Of a stretch of 64,000 nt of DNA, positions 43,908-52,356 are shown in pieces. The notes under the pieces were generated by a model that was given only the letters and a program-made list of their open reading frames with translations, was not told the DNA's origin and did not search any database. Source of the stretch: Rhodospirillaceae bacterium UBA6219 (GTDB lineage: Bacteria > Pseudomonadota > Alphaproteobacteria > Rhodospirillales > Magnetospirillaceae); the NCBI GenBank assembly GCA_002435715.1, contig DISD01000076.1, positions 9,486 through 73,485 on the forward strand. The letters run 5' to 3'. Both the position numbers and the translations under genes were made by a program. Numbering within the stretch: the stretch's first letter is position 1; every line of letters begins with the position of its first letter.

Positions 43908-44942
43908 ATGGACGTCAACCTCTTCGATTTCGACCTGGCCCGCGAATTGATCGCCGAACGGCCCGTGGTGCCCCGCGATTCCGCCCGCATGCTGCATGTG
44001 ACGGCGAGCGGGAGCGAAGATTCCTGGGTGCGCGACCTGCCCGGTTTCCTGCGCCCCGGTGACATCTTGGTCAGCAACGACACCAGGGTCATCCCCGCCC
44101 GCCTGTTCGGCCGCAAGGGAGAAGGCGGGGTCGAACTGACGCTTCATGAACGCGTCGGCCTGGACAGTTGGAAAGCCTTCGCCCGTCCGGCCAAGAAGCT
44201 GCGCCCCGGCGATGTGGTGCGTTTCGCCCCTGATTTCCGCGCCGAAATCGCCGAAAAGGGTGAAGCCGGCGAAGTCACCTTGCGCTTCGACCGCAGCGGC
44301 GACGAACTGATGCTGGCGCTAGAGGATTACGGCACGCTGCCGCTGCCGCCTTATATCCGCAAGGGCTGCGCCGACGAACGCGACAAGGGCGACTATCAGA
44401 CCCTGTTCGCCCGCGAAAAGGGCGCCGTGGCCGCCCCCACCGCCGGGCTGCATTTCACCCCCGACCTGCTGGCCGCCATCGATGGCGCCGGGATCTTGCG
44501 CACCACCGTGACCCTGCATGTGGGCGCCGGCACCTTCCTGCCGGTCAAGGTCAACGACACCCAGGACCACCGCATGCATTCGGAACGCGGCGTGGTCAGC
44601 CAAGAAACCGCCGACCTGATCAACCGGGCCAAGGCCGATGGCGGCCGGGTGGTGGCGGTGGGCACCACCTCGTTGCGATTGCTGGAAAGTGCCACCGGTG
44701 AAGACGGATGCTTACGCCCCTTCGACGGCGCCACCGACATCTTCATCACCCCGGGCTACCGTTTCAAGCTGGTGGACGTATTGATGACCAATTTCCACCT
44801 GCCCAAATCGACCCTGTTCATGCTGGTTTCCGCCTTTGCCGGGCTGGAGCGCATGCAGGCCGCCTATGCCCATGCCATGGCTTCGGGCTATCGTTTCTAT
44901 TCCTATGGCGATTCCTGCCTGCTGGAACGGGAGAATGCTTAA
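43908..44942 (+). CDS. queA: S-adenosylmethionine:tRNA ribosyltransferase-isomerase
   Basis: QueA adds the epoxycyclopentane ring to preQ1 in tRNA, late in queuosine synthesis. The 344 aa show FDFDLARELIAERP at the start, DILVSNDTRVIPARLFG, AAPTAGLHFTP, LHVGAGTFLPVK and TNFHLPKSTLFMLVSAFAG, all family hallmarks. Its stop is immediately followed by the tgt start (TAAGTG), so the two queuosine enzymes are made together. Confidence 0.96.
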   Translation: MDVNLFDFDLARELIAERPVVPRDSARMLHVTASGSEDSWVRDLPGFLRPGDILVSNDTRVIPARLFGRKGEGGVELTLHERVGLDSWKAFARPAKKLRPGDVVRFAPDFRAEIAEKGEAGEVTLRFDRSGDELMLALEDYGTLPLPPYIRKGCADERDKGDYQTLFAREKGAVAAPTAGLHFTPDLLAAIDGAGILRTTVTLHVGAGTFLPVKVNDTQDHRMHSERGVVSQETADLINRAKADGGRVVAVGTTSLRLLESATGEDGCLRPFDGATDIFITPGYRFKLVDVLMTNFHLPKSTLFMLVSAFAGLERMQAAYAHAMASGYRFYSYGDSCLLERENA

Positions 44943-46070
44943 GTGACCCAATTCGGTTTCCAGGTTCACGCCACCGACGGCGCCGCCCGTCTGGGCACGG
45001 TCAGCACCGCCCACGGCCCCATGGACACCCCGGCCTTCATGCCGGTGGGCACCGCCGGCACGGTCAAGGCCATGCTGCCCGAAAGCGTCGCCGCCACCGG
45101 TGCCCAAACCATCTTGGGCAACACCTACCACCTGATGCTGCGCCCCGGCGCCGAACGGGTGGGACGGTTGGGCGGATTACATGAATTCATGCAATGGAAA
45201 GGCCCGATCCTCACCGATTCCGGCGGTTTCCAGGTGATGAGCCTGGCCAAGTTGCGCAAGATGAGCGAGGAAGGCGTCGCCTTTCAGTCCCATATCGACG
45301 GGTCGCGCCACATGCTGACCCCGGAACGGTCGATGGAAATCCAGAATCTGCTGGATGCCGACATCACCATGGCCTTCGACGAATGCACGCCCTTTCCGGC
45401 CACCGAACCGCAGGCCGCCGAATCCATGCACCTGTCCATGCGCTGGGCCCGGCGCTCCAAGGATGCCTTCGTGCAACGCGACGGTTACGGCCTGTTCGGC
45501 ATCGTCCAGGGCGGCGTTTATCAGAACCTGCGCGAGGAATCGGCCAAGGCCCTGCAACGGATCGGCTTCGACGGCTACGCCATCGGCGGACTGGCGGTGG
45601 GCGAAGGCCAGGAACTGATGTTCGCCACCTTGGACTTCACCACGCCCTTATTGCCCGCCGACCGGCCGCGTTACCTGATGGGGGTGGGCAAGCCGTCCGA
45701 CATCGTCGGCGCCGTGCTGCGCGGTGTCGACATGTTCGATTGCGTCATGCCGACCCGCTCGGGCCGCACCGCCCAGGGCTTCACCCGCCGCGGCACCGTC
45801 AATTTGCGCAACGCCCGCCACCAGGACGATCGGCGCCCGCTGGACGAACAGTGTTCTTGCCCGGCCTGCCGCCAATACAGCCGCGCCTATCTGCATCATC
45901 TGATCCGCTCGGAAGAGATCTTGGGGCCGATGCTGCTGACCTGGCACAACATCCAATTCTATCAGGACCTGATGAAGGGCCTGCGTCAGGCCATCGGCGA
46001 AAGTCGGGTGCAGCGCTTCGCCGAAGACTTCCTGGCCGCCGAAGCCCAAGGCGATATCGAACCGTTGTAA
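44943..46070 (+). CDS. tgt: tRNA-guanine transglycosylase
   Basis: Tgt swaps guanine for preQ1 at the anticodon wobble position. The 375 aa carry the catalytic Asp region ILTDSGGFQVMSL (about 90), FDECTPFPA, GLAVGEGQE and the nucleophile Asp in FDCVMPTRSGRTAQGF. The zinc site CSCPACRQYSRAYLHHL lies near 300. The GTG start directly follows the queA stop. Confidence 0.96.
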   Translation: MTQFGFQVHATDGAARLGTVSTAHGPMDTPAFMPVGTAGTVKAMLPESVAATGAQTILGNTYHLMLRPGAERVGRLGGLHEFMQWKGPILTDSGGFQVMSLAKLRKMSEEGVAFQSHIDGSRHMLTPERSMEIQNLLDADITMAFDECTPFPATEPQAAESMHLSMRWARRSKDAFVQRDGYGLFGIVQGGVYQNLREESAKALQRIGFDGYAIGGLAVGEGQELMFATLDFTTPLLPADRPRYLMGVGKPSDIVGAVLRGVDMFDCVMPTRSGRTAQGFTRRGTVNLRNARHQDDRRPLDEQCSCPACRQYSRAYLHHLIRSEEILGPMLLTWHNIQFYQDLMKGLRQAIGESRVQRFAEDFLAAEAQGDIEPL

Positions 46071-46077
46071 TCAGTCA

Positions 46078-46092
46078 TATTGCGGCGCAATA
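46078..46092. repeat. 15-bp palindrome between tgt and the globin gene
   Basis: TATTGC and GCAATA flank GGC to form a perfect 6-bp dyad. It lies seven bases after the tgt stop and 38 bases before the globin start. It could be an operator for the globin gene. It is not an FNR box (TTGAT half-sites are absent). Confidence 0.35.
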
Positions 46093-46129
46093 ATCACGTA
46101 TCTTTTTTATGGGTATAGCGAGGCCCCCG

Positions 46130-46534
46130 ATGGATCAGGACGAACGCGAAGCACGCATCTACAAGATGGTGGTGCGCTTCTACGAACTGGGCAACGCCGA
46201 TGCCATCCTGGCGCCCATCTTCGCCAAGGCGATCACCAACTTCCCCGAGCATTTCAAGGTGGTGGCGGATTTCTGGTCGCACGCCCTTTACGGTACCAGC
46301 CGCTACAAGGGCCACCCCTTCCCGGTCCATATGCATCTGGATTTCGGCCCCGAGGCCTTCGGCGCCTGGCTGGCCTGCTTCACCCAGGCGGTGAACGAGG
46401 TGCTGACGCCCATGGAGGCTCAGAACGCCCTGGGCCGGGCCCGGCACATGACCGAAAGCTTCAAGGTCGGCCTGTTCCCCTTCACCCTGCCCGACGGCAC
46501 CCCGTCACGGATGCCGCATAAGAAGGAATCGTAA
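46130..46534 (+). CDS. group III truncated haemoglobin
   Basis: This 134-aa globin resembles group III truncated haemoglobins: IYKMVVRFYELGNADAILAP at the start, the B/E helix region FPEHFKVVADFWSHALYGT, the proximal region YKGHPFPVHMHLDFGP, and FGAWLACFTQAVNEVL. The His in HPFPVHMHL is the likely haem ligand. Possible roles are oxygen, NO or sulfide handling under low oxygen. The ATG at 46130 has GAGG seven bases upstream, better than an ATG at 46109. Confidence 0.88.
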   Translation: MDQDEREARIYKMVVRFYELGNADAILAPIFAKAITNFPEHFKVVADFWSHALYGTSRYKGHPFPVHMHLDFGPEAFGAWLACFTQAVNEVLTPMEAQNALGRARHMTESFKVGLFPFTLPDGTPSRMPHKKES

Positions 46535-46535
46535 A

Positions 46536-46563
46536 AAAAAGGGGGCGTCACCGTCCCCTTTTT
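46536..46563. terminator. bidirectional rho-independent terminator
   Basis: AAAAAGGGG (46536-46544) and CCCCTTTTT (46555-46563) form a perfect 9-bp stem with a ten-base loop, giving T-runs on both strands. It sits between the convergent globin and lipoprotein genes and serves both. Confidence 0.88.
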
Positions 46564-46583
46564 CAAGCACCCAAGGGTGCCGA

Positions 46584-47177
46584 TTAATTCATCACCCAGC
46601 GCGACAGATAGGTGCGCACCAGACTTTCCATCTGGGTGTCGATGTCGCGGATCAGACCTTCCGACAAATCGTAAAGAACCTTGTCGCGTTCGTTCAAGGT
46701 TGCCCCTTCCGCCACCGTATGGGTCCGGTTGGCGCGGGCCACCACGTCGGCGATGGGGAAATGGCGTTCGTCCAGAATCTGGATGGCCACGTCCAGGCTG
46801 CCTTCATAGCGTTCCGATTGCTGGTCCTTGAACATGCCGGTAAAGCCGGTATCGGTCTGCAGCGTCACTTCCACCACCTTGGCGTCCTTGATCAGCACGC
46901 GGGCGAAGCCGGACTTGCCCATGGGCCGCAGACGGTCCTGGGCCCAGCGCACGGTGGCGTTTTCCGGCGACAGCGGCATCAGATGTTCCACATTGGGCTT
47001 GCGCCCGGTGGGCTGATATTCCGGCACGATTTCAAGCTGGCCGACATTCAGTTGGAACGGCCGCTTGTCGGCGAAGCTCAGCTCGGGCAGCTTTTGCACC
47101 ACCGGCTGGGCTTCGCAGGCGGCCAGGGCCAGGGCACCGGCCAGGGCCAGCATCAGGCGGGAAAGGCGAAAGGACAT
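46584..47177 (-). CDS. lipoprotein of unknown function
   Basis: This 197-aa protein has a lipoprotein signal with lipobox LAAC (Cys about residue 20). The mature part has no domain I recognise; it includes FADKRPFQLNVGQLEIVPEY and a C-terminal helix with DIDTQMESLVRTYLSRW. It is likely attached to the outer membrane. The start at 47177 (MSFRLSR) is chosen for the signal peptide. It ends at the shared terminator. Confidence 0.78.
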   Translation of the reverse strand: MSFRLSRLMLALAGALALAACEAQPVVQKLPELSFADKRPFQLNVGQLEIVPEYQPTGRKPNVEHLMPLSPENATVRWAQDRLRPMGKSGFARVLIKDAKVVEVTLQTDTGFTGMFKDQQSERYEGSLDVAIQILDERHFPIADVVARANRTHTVAEGATLNERDKVLYDLSEGLIRDIDTQMESLVRTYLSRWVMN

Positions 47178-47234
47178 GGCAAATCCCTGGGTCTTTGGAT
47201 GGGTTGGCCTATTGTGGCGCCGCAACAGCCGACG

Positions 47235-48167
47235 TCAAGCCTTGGACGACTTGGTGGGCGGGTTGTAAGCCTTTTCCAGCTCGTCATCACCAAAGGCATA
47301 GGTCGTGCGGCAGAATTCGCAGGTGATCGCCACCTTGCCGCTGTCGTCCTTCAGGCCCTCGATCTCGGTGCGCGGGATGGATTGCAGCATGCGCACCACC
47401 GCCTGTTCGGAACACCGGCAACGCGCAACCAGCGCCTTGGGCTCCCATTGGGTCAGGTTCTCGGCGTGGAACAGGTGATGCAGCAAGGTTTCGCCGGCCA
47501 AATCCACCGCCAACATTTCCTTGGGCGTGGCACTGGCCATCAACACGCAGGCGGTCCGCCAGGCGTCGTCGGCATCGTCGGCGGTCAGGATGGGGGCGCC
47601 GGACTGGTTGGCCGGCATCCGCTGGATCATCAGCGCCGCCGCGCGCCAGCCGTGACCGTCGCCGGGCGGGGCCGAAACCAGCGCCACCTTGGTTTCCAAC
47701 TGTTCCGACTGGGCGAAATAGGCCTGGGCACAATCAGCCAGGGTGTCGCCGGACAGATCGACGATGCCCTGATAGCGTTCCACCTTCAGGCCCTGGTCGA
47801 CGGTAAAGGCCAGATAGCCGGTGCCCAGCAGATTGGGGACCGGAGCGCCTTCCGCCGCCGCCGCCACCTTGTCGGCGTCAAAGCGGGCATAACCGCGCAT
47901 GGCGCCGTCGCTGGTGATGTCGGCCACCACCAACGACACCGGGCCTTGGCCCTGGGCCTGCAGGGTGAAGACGCCATCATATTTCAACGACCCGGCCAGC
48001 ACCCCGGCCAAAGCCAGGGTCTCGGCCAGCAACGCGCCGACGCGCGGCGGATAATCATGGCCGTCGACAACGCCGTTGACCGCGTCGCCCAACCGCACCA
48101 AACGGCCACGGACCAAGCCGCTGGCCAATTGGAACGCAATGATCACGTTATCGGCAGGCAAGCTCAC
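47235..48167 (-). CDS. hslO: redox-regulated chaperone Hsp33
   Basis: Hsp33 is a cytoplasmic holdase switched on by oxidation. The 310 aa end with the zinc-redox cysteines CRC (in ARCRCSEQ, about 265) and CEFC (about 296), the standard CxC...CxxC pattern. The core has YDGVFTLQAQGQGPVSLVVAD. The GTG at 48167 overlaps the argF stop (GTGA), giving translational coupling; no upstream start is as well placed. Confidence 0.93.
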   Translation of the reverse strand: MSLPADNVIIAFQLASGLVRGRLVRLGDAVNGVVDGHDYPPRVGALLAETLALAGVLAGSLKYDGVFTLQAQGQGPVSLVVADITSDGAMRGYARFDADKVAAAAEGAPVPNLLGTGYLAFTVDQGLKVERYQGIVDLSGDTLADCAQAYFAQSEQLETKVALVSAPPGDGHGWRAAALMIQRMPANQSGAPILTADDADDAWRTACVLMASATPKEMLAVDLAGETLLHHLFHAENLTQWEPKALVARCRCSEQAVVRMLQSIPRTEIEGLKDDSGKVAITCEFCRTTYAFGDDELEKAYNPPTKSSKA

Positions 48168-49099
48168 AACAGGCACCAGGACAAGATGCCCTTTTGCACA
48201 TGCAGACGGTTTTCCGCTTCGTCCCACACCACCGATTGCGCCCCGTCCATCACCGAATCGGTGACTTCTTCATTGCGATGCGCCGGCAGGCAATGCATGA
48301 ACAGCGCGTCGGAGGCGGCCTGGGCCATCAGCGCGTCGTTGACCTGATAGGGCGACAACAGTGCGTGACGGTTGGTGTCGGTGCAGCCCATGGACACCCA
48401 GGTGTCGGTGATCACCAGATGGCTGCCGGCAACCGCCGCTTGCGGATCGCTGCCCAAGGTCACCTTGGCGCCCTGGGCGCGGGCCCACTCCACCACCTTG
48501 GCATCGGGCATCAGTTCCGCCGGACAGGCCAGGCGCATCTCGAAATTGAAATGGCCGGCGGCCTGGATCCAACTGGCGGCGACGTTGTTGCCGTCGCCCA
48601 CCCAGGTCACCACCTTGCCATCCAACGAACCGCGATGTTCGGCAAAGGTCATCAGATCGGCCATCACCTGACAGGGATGGGTGTCGTCGGTCAGACCGTT
48701 GATCACCGGAACGGTGGCGTATTCGGACAATTGCGCCAGTTTGTCGGGATCGTCGGTGCGGATCATGATGGCGTCCACATAACGCGACAGCACCCGGGCG
48801 GTGTCGGCGATGGTTTCGCCCCGGCCCAATTGGGTGTCGCCCTTGGACAGCACGATGGTTTCGCCGCCCAATTGCTTCATGCCGGTTTCGAAGGACACGC
48901 GGGTGCGGGTGGACGGCTTTTCGAAGATCATCGCCAACACCCGGCCCGACAGCGGCTTGTCGCGGCCGAACGGCTTGTCGCCGCGCTTGTAGGCGGCACC
49001 CAGATCCAGGATACGGCGCAAGGTTTCGGTGTCGAAGCGGTCCAGGTCCAGGAAATGCCGGATCTGGCCGGCCCGGGTGCGGCCCGGATTGACGGTCAT
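48164..49099 (-). CDS. argF: ornithine carbamoyltransferase
   Basis: ArgF makes citrulline from ornithine and carbamoyl phosphate. The 311 aa show the carbamoyl phosphate loop STRTRVSF (about 60), HPCQVMADLMT, WVGDGNNVAASW, and the ornithine site FMHCLPAHRNEEV. It sits between argD and hslO with four-base overlaps on both sides, so all three are probably one transcript. Confidence 0.96.
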   Translation of the reverse strand: MTVNPGRTRAGQIRHFLDLDRFDTETLRRILDLGAAYKRGDKPFGRDKPLSGRVLAMIFEKPSTRTRVSFETGMKQLGGETIVLSKGDTQLGRGETIADTARVLSRYVDAIMIRTDDPDKLAQLSEYATVPVINGLTDDTHPCQVMADLMTFAEHRGSLDGKVVTWVGDGNNVAASWIQAAGHFNFEMRLACPAELMPDAKVVEWARAQGAKVTLGSDPQAAVAGSHLVITDTWVSMGCTDTNRHALLSPYQVNDALMAQAASDALFMHCLPAHRNEEVTDSVMDGAQSVVWDEAENRLHVQKGILSWCLL

Positions 49100-50253
49100 G
49101 GCGTCACCTCTTGGCAGGTGCGATCGATGATGGCCAACGCCTCGGCGATCTCGGCATCGCCGATGATCAAAGGCGGCAGCAACCGCACCACGTTGTCGCC
49201 GGCGCCCACGGTCAACAGACCGTTGGCCATCAGGCGTGACTGAAATTCGGTGTTGGGAATGCGGGTCTTGATGCCGATCATCAGACCCGATCCGCGCACC
49301 TGTTCGATGACCGCCCCATGGCGGGCGGCAACGGCGTCCAAACCCTGGCGCAGCTTGGCCGCCTTGGCCTGGACAGCATCCATGAAGCCCGGTTCCAGCA
49401 TGACGTCCAGCACGGTCTCGGCCACCGCCATGGCCAGCGGATTGCCGCCGAAAGTGGACCCATGGGCCCCGGCCACCATGCCCTTGGCCGCCTTTTCGGT
49501 GGCCAGACAGGCGCCCACCGGGAAACCGCCGCCCAGACCCTTGGCCACCGGCATGATGTCGGGGGCGACATCCATGCTTTGGTGGGCGAACAAGGCGCCG
49601 GTGCGGCCCATGCCGGTCTGCACTTCGTCGAAAATCAACAGCACGCCGAATTCGTCGGCGGCGGCCCGCAGACGCCGCAGGTAATCGGGATCGCCGGGCA
49701 CGATGCCGCCTTCGCCCTGGACCGGTTCCACCAAGATGGCGGCGGTCTTTTCGCTGATGGCGTCACGAAGCGCGTTCAGATTGCCATAGGGCACGTGGAC
49801 GAAGCCGGGCATCTGCGGGTCGAAACCCTTCATGTGCTTTTCCTGGCCGCCGGCGGCAACGGTCGCCAGGGTGCGGCCATGGAAGGCGCCGGTGGCGCAG
49901 ATGATCTCGGTGCGGTCCTTGTCGCCACAATCGTAATGGTACTTCCGCGCCATCTTGATGGCGCATTCGTTGGCTTCCGCCCCCGAATTGCAGAAGAACA
50001 CGGTGTCGGCGAAGGTGTTGGCCACCAGCTTGGCGGCGACCTTTTCCTGGCCCGGCACCCGGTACAGGTTCGAGGTGTGCCACAGCTTGGCCGCCTGATC
50101 CTGCAGCGCGGCGACCAGCTTGGGATGGCAATGGCCCAGATTGGTCACCGCGACACCGGCGCCGAAATCCAGGAATCGTCGACCGTCAATCGTCCAAAGC
50201 CAAGCGCCCTCGCCCCGCTCGAAAGCGATATCGGCCCGCGCATAAGTCGGCAT
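49096..50253 (-). CDS. argD: acetylornithine aminotransferase
   Basis: This 385-aa PLP enzyme converts N-acetylglutamate semialdehyde to N-acetylornithine. Seen are VFFCNSGAEANECAIKMARK, AFHGRTLATVAAGGQ, the cofactor Asp in LLIFDEVQTGMGRTG and the PLP lysine in PVAKGLGGGFPVGA. The start at 50253 (MPTYARADI) is the family position. Its stop overlaps the argF start (ATGA). Confidence 0.96.
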   Translation of the reverse strand: MPTYARADIAFERGEGAWLWTIDGRRFLDFGAGVAVTNLGHCHPKLVAALQDQAAKLWHTSNLYRVPGQEKVAAKLVANTFADTVFFCNSGAEANECAIKMARKYHYDCGDKDRTEIICATGAFHGRTLATVAAGGQEKHMKGFDPQMPGFVHVPYGNLNALRDAISEKTAAILVEPVQGEGGIVPGDPDYLRRLRAAADEFGVLLIFDEVQTGMGRTGALFAHQSMDVAPDIMPVAKGLGGGFPVGACLATEKAAKGMVAGAHGSTFGGNPLAMAVAETVLDVMLEPGFMDAVQAKAAKLRQGLDAVAARHGAVIEQVRGSGLMIGIKTRIPNTEFQSRLMANGLLTVGAGDNVVRLLPPLIIGDAEIAEALAIIDRTCQEVTP

Positions 50254-50385
50254 GACGACTGGAATCACGACCACACCTCCCCAACTGGAAAGCCGGGAGC
50301 CCTCGCCCACGACGGACGACCGACACCGGCTCGTTGAAAGGAAAGGCGCGAATATCCGCGTCTTGCGGGGAAAAGTCAACGGAAC

Positions 50386-50420
50386 TTATCCCCAGGGCCG
50401 CAAAATCCGGCTGGGGATAA
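50386..50420. repeat. inverted repeat upstream of argD
   Basis: TTATCCCCAG (50386-50395) and CTGGGGATAA (50411-50420) are perfect 10-bp arms with a 15-base loop. It lies 133 bases before the argD start on the minus strand and could be an operator or leader hairpin. It also resembles the AT-free part of a DnaA box (TTATCCCCA), present twice in opposite directions. Confidence 0.45.
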
Positions 50421-50428
50421 ACGCACGA

Positions 50429-50460
50429 ACGCCCGCCCCGGGAGGAGGGAGGGCGGGCGT
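50429..50460 (-). terminator. GC-rich hairpin after the phasin gene
   Basis: ACGCCCGCCC (50429-50438) and GGGCGGGCGT (50451-50460) are perfect 10-bp arms with a 12-base loop, 50 bases after the phasin stop. No T-run follows, so it is a stable transcript end rather than a classic terminator. Confidence 0.5.
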
Positions 50461-50509
50461 CCTGCGGGCCGGGGCGAAGGGAGGAGAACCGCCCCGGCAG
50501 GTGTGCTTG

Positions 50510-50863
50510 TTACGCGGCCGACTTGACCAGGGACTGGAAGGCGGCGACGCGGGCGCTGATCGGTTCCAGGGCGGCGGTGACCACGGTCTGGGTCAGCTCG
50601 GCGAACTTGCGGCTGTCGGCGATGGCGCCTTCCACCGATTCACGCGCCAGCTTGGAATTCAGTTCCAGGAACTCGGTGGGGGACTTGCAAGCGAACAGCG
50701 CCTTGAACGCGGCATCGGCCTTTTCGGTCGAGGAGGTCACGTATTCCTGCGAAGCCTTGGCAACGTCTTCGAAACCCTTGGCGGCGACGGTGCCGCTTTT
50801 CACCAGGGCTTCAACGTTTTCCTTGGACAGGGAAACGATCTTTTCGAAGGAGTCGATCTTCAT
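50510..50863 (-). CDS. phasin (polyhydroxyalkanoate granule protein)
   Basis: This 117-aa, wholly helical amphipathic protein of the phasin family covers polyhydroxybutyrate granules and limits their size. Family features are KIVSLSKENVEALVKSGTVA, GFEDVAKASQEYV, and FLELNSKLARESVEGAIADS. The ATG at 50863 begins MKIDSFEK. Upstream are two PhaR-like operator sites, so it is probably repressed until granules form and draw off PhaR. Confidence 0.92.
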   Translation of the reverse strand: MKIDSFEKIVSLSKENVEALVKSGTVAAKGFEDVAKASQEYVTSSTEKADAAFKALFACKSPTEFLELNSKLARESVEGAIADSRKFAELTQTVVTAALEPISARVAAFQSLVKSAA

Positions 50864-50909
50864 GGCGTAAATCCTTTGGGTCTTGGGTTGGACAACCGCC
50901 CGAAGGCCG

Positions 50910-50984
50910 TTGTGCAGTGCAACATGAGCACAGAATACCCAGCCCAACGGTAAAAGCAAGGGGTTTTTGTGCACTGCACAAAAA
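50910..50984. promoter_or_regulatory. pair of PhaR-like operators at the phasin promoter
   Basis: The 12-mer TGCACTGCACAA occurs twice: on the plus strand at 50970-50981 and on the minus strand at 50910-50921. It fits the PhaR motif described for Paracoccus (TGCRNYGCASMA). The distal copy lies in a perfect 21-base palindrome with arms TTTTTGTGCA and TGCACAAAAA around a central C (50964-50984). Confidence 0.7.
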
Positions 50985-51050
50985 TGTCATTCCACCATGG
51001 AAAAGGGCGCTCCCCGTGGAAGCGCCCCCCTTTGCCGTCACCGTCAAAAA

Positions 51051-51482
51051 TCAGCGGGTGACGGCGATGTCACGCAGCACCGCCGATTCCATCTGCGCCT
51101 CGCGCAGGCGGAAATTCACCGCATCGCCGATGGACACCATGCCCACCAGCTCGCCCTTGTCCACCACCGGCAAATGGCGGATGCGTCGTTCGGTCATGAT
51201 TTCCATGATGTGCTTGACCGAATCCGACGGCCCGCACGACAGCACCGGAGCAGACATGATGTTGCGCACCGGCATGTCGATGACGCCTTTACCGAATTGG
51301 GTGATGCCCGACACGATGTCGCGTTCCGACACCACGCCGACCAACGTGCCCTTGGCGTCGCAGACCACCGCGACACCCACTTTCTTGGCCGTCATCAACG
51401 CCGCCGCATCGGACACCGCGTGTTCGGGACGGATGGTGAAAACGTTGCTGCCCTTGGTTTTCAAGATTGCTTCGACAGACAT
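51051..51482 (-). CDS. CBS-domain pair protein
   Basis: This 143-aa cytoplasmic protein consists of two CBS domains in tandem (about 8-65: VFTIRPEHAVSDAAALMTAK; about 74-132: ILSCGPSDSVKHIMEIMTER-like, VDKGELVGMVSIGDAV). CBS pairs bind adenosine nucleotides such as AMP or ATP and report energy state; the partner is unknown. A GGGGGAG site precedes the ATG at 51482. Single-gene unit. Confidence 0.9.
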   Translation of the reverse strand: MSVEAILKTKGSNVFTIRPEHAVSDAAALMTAKKVGVAVVCDAKGTLVGVVSERDIVSGITQFGKGVIDMPVRNIMSAPVLSCGPSDSVKHIMEIMTERRIRHLPVVDKGELVGMVSIGDAVNFRLREAQMESAVLRDIAVTR

Positions 51483-51662
51483 GGCTCCCCCTGTTGTGAT
51501 TCGTGGTTGGATCCACGAAAAAGCATGAACCCCACTCGGGGTACTGGCAATTGGAAACAAGTGCCCCCTTCCCCTTGTTCAGGGGAAGGGGGCGTCCAGC
51601 CGGGCGACTTGCAATAGTGGGGGGGCGAACCGCCCGGCCGGATCAAAGCGACCAAAACCCGC

Positions 51663-52184
51663 TTAATGGGCTTTGATCTCGATATCCTTGACCGTCTTAG
51701 GGGACGTTTCGTGCTTGGGCACGGTGACGGTCAACACGCCGTTGACGAATTCGGCGCCGATGGCTTGGCTATCGGCATCCCGCGGCAGTTGGAACGACCG
51801 GGCGAACGCCCCGAAGCTGCGTTCGGACAGATGAACTTCGCCCTGTCCGGTTTCGGCTTCGGTGTGTTTTTCGCCGGAGATGTCCAACCGACCCTGGTCA
51901 ACGCTGACTTTGACATCCTTGGCCTCGACCCCGGGCAATTCGGCGGCGATCTCGTAATGATCGGCCAGTTCCTTGACGTCCACCTGCGGCATCATGTCGC
52001 CCATGACGCGGAAGGCACCGGGACGCCACGGATCAAGGTCGAACATCGAACGCCCGAACGCGGCGGGGAAGAAGCTGTCGAACAGACGGTCCACCTCGTC
52101 GCGCAGGCCCATCAACGGGCGGCGGCCCGATTCGGCGGAGACCGGCTGACGCGTCGGCATTTGCCGCGTGGCATTGTCTGCCAT
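51663..52184 (-). CDS. small heat-shock protein Hsp20
   Basis: This 173-aa chaperone has an N-terminal arm (LRDEVDRLFDSFFPAAFG), an alpha-crystallin domain (about 70-160: VDVKELADHYEIAAELPGV, GRLDISGEKH, and FVNGVLTVTVPK), and a short tail. It prevents aggregation of unfolded proteins. A strong GGAGGGAG site lies before the ATG at 52184. The leader contains hairpins that might sense temperature. Confidence 0.93.
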   Translation of the reverse strand: MADNATRQMPTRQPVSAESGRRPLMGLRDEVDRLFDSFFPAAFGRSMFDLDPWRPGAFRVMGDMMPQVDVKELADHYEIAAELPGVEAKDVKVSVDQGRLDISGEKHTEAETGQGEVHLSERSFGAFARSFQLPRDADSQAIGAEFVNGVLTVTVPKHETSPKTVKDIEIKAH

Positions 52185-52199
52185 GGCTCCCTCCTGCAT

Positions 52200-52249
52200 G
52201 AAGTGATCGCCAATCCCCTTTCGGGGATTTACGCACATTATATCACTTC
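52200..52249 (-). promoter_or_regulatory. hsp20 promoter and leader with nested inverted repeats
   Basis: Outer arms GAAGTGAT (52200-52207) and ATCACTTC (52242-52249) enclose an inner hairpin AATCCCC-GAAA-GGGGATT on the minus strand (52229-52212) with a GNRA loop. A TATAAT (52242-52237) is a good -10 element. No CIRCE sequence is present. It may be an operator overlapping the promoter or an RNA thermometer. Confidence 0.5.
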
Positions 52250-52356
52250 CGCGCAGGAGAAACGCCGTCCAGCCTGCATGGCAGTCATGGTGGAATGACA
52301 TAAAGGGATTCCCCCACGCCCGGTTGCCGCGGACGTGGGGGAAGGAACCGGCCGGT

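Noticed and set aside
52185..52260. CIRCE element at hsp20
   Set aside because: TTAGCACTC-N9-GAGTGCTAA is absent; the dyads seen are different.
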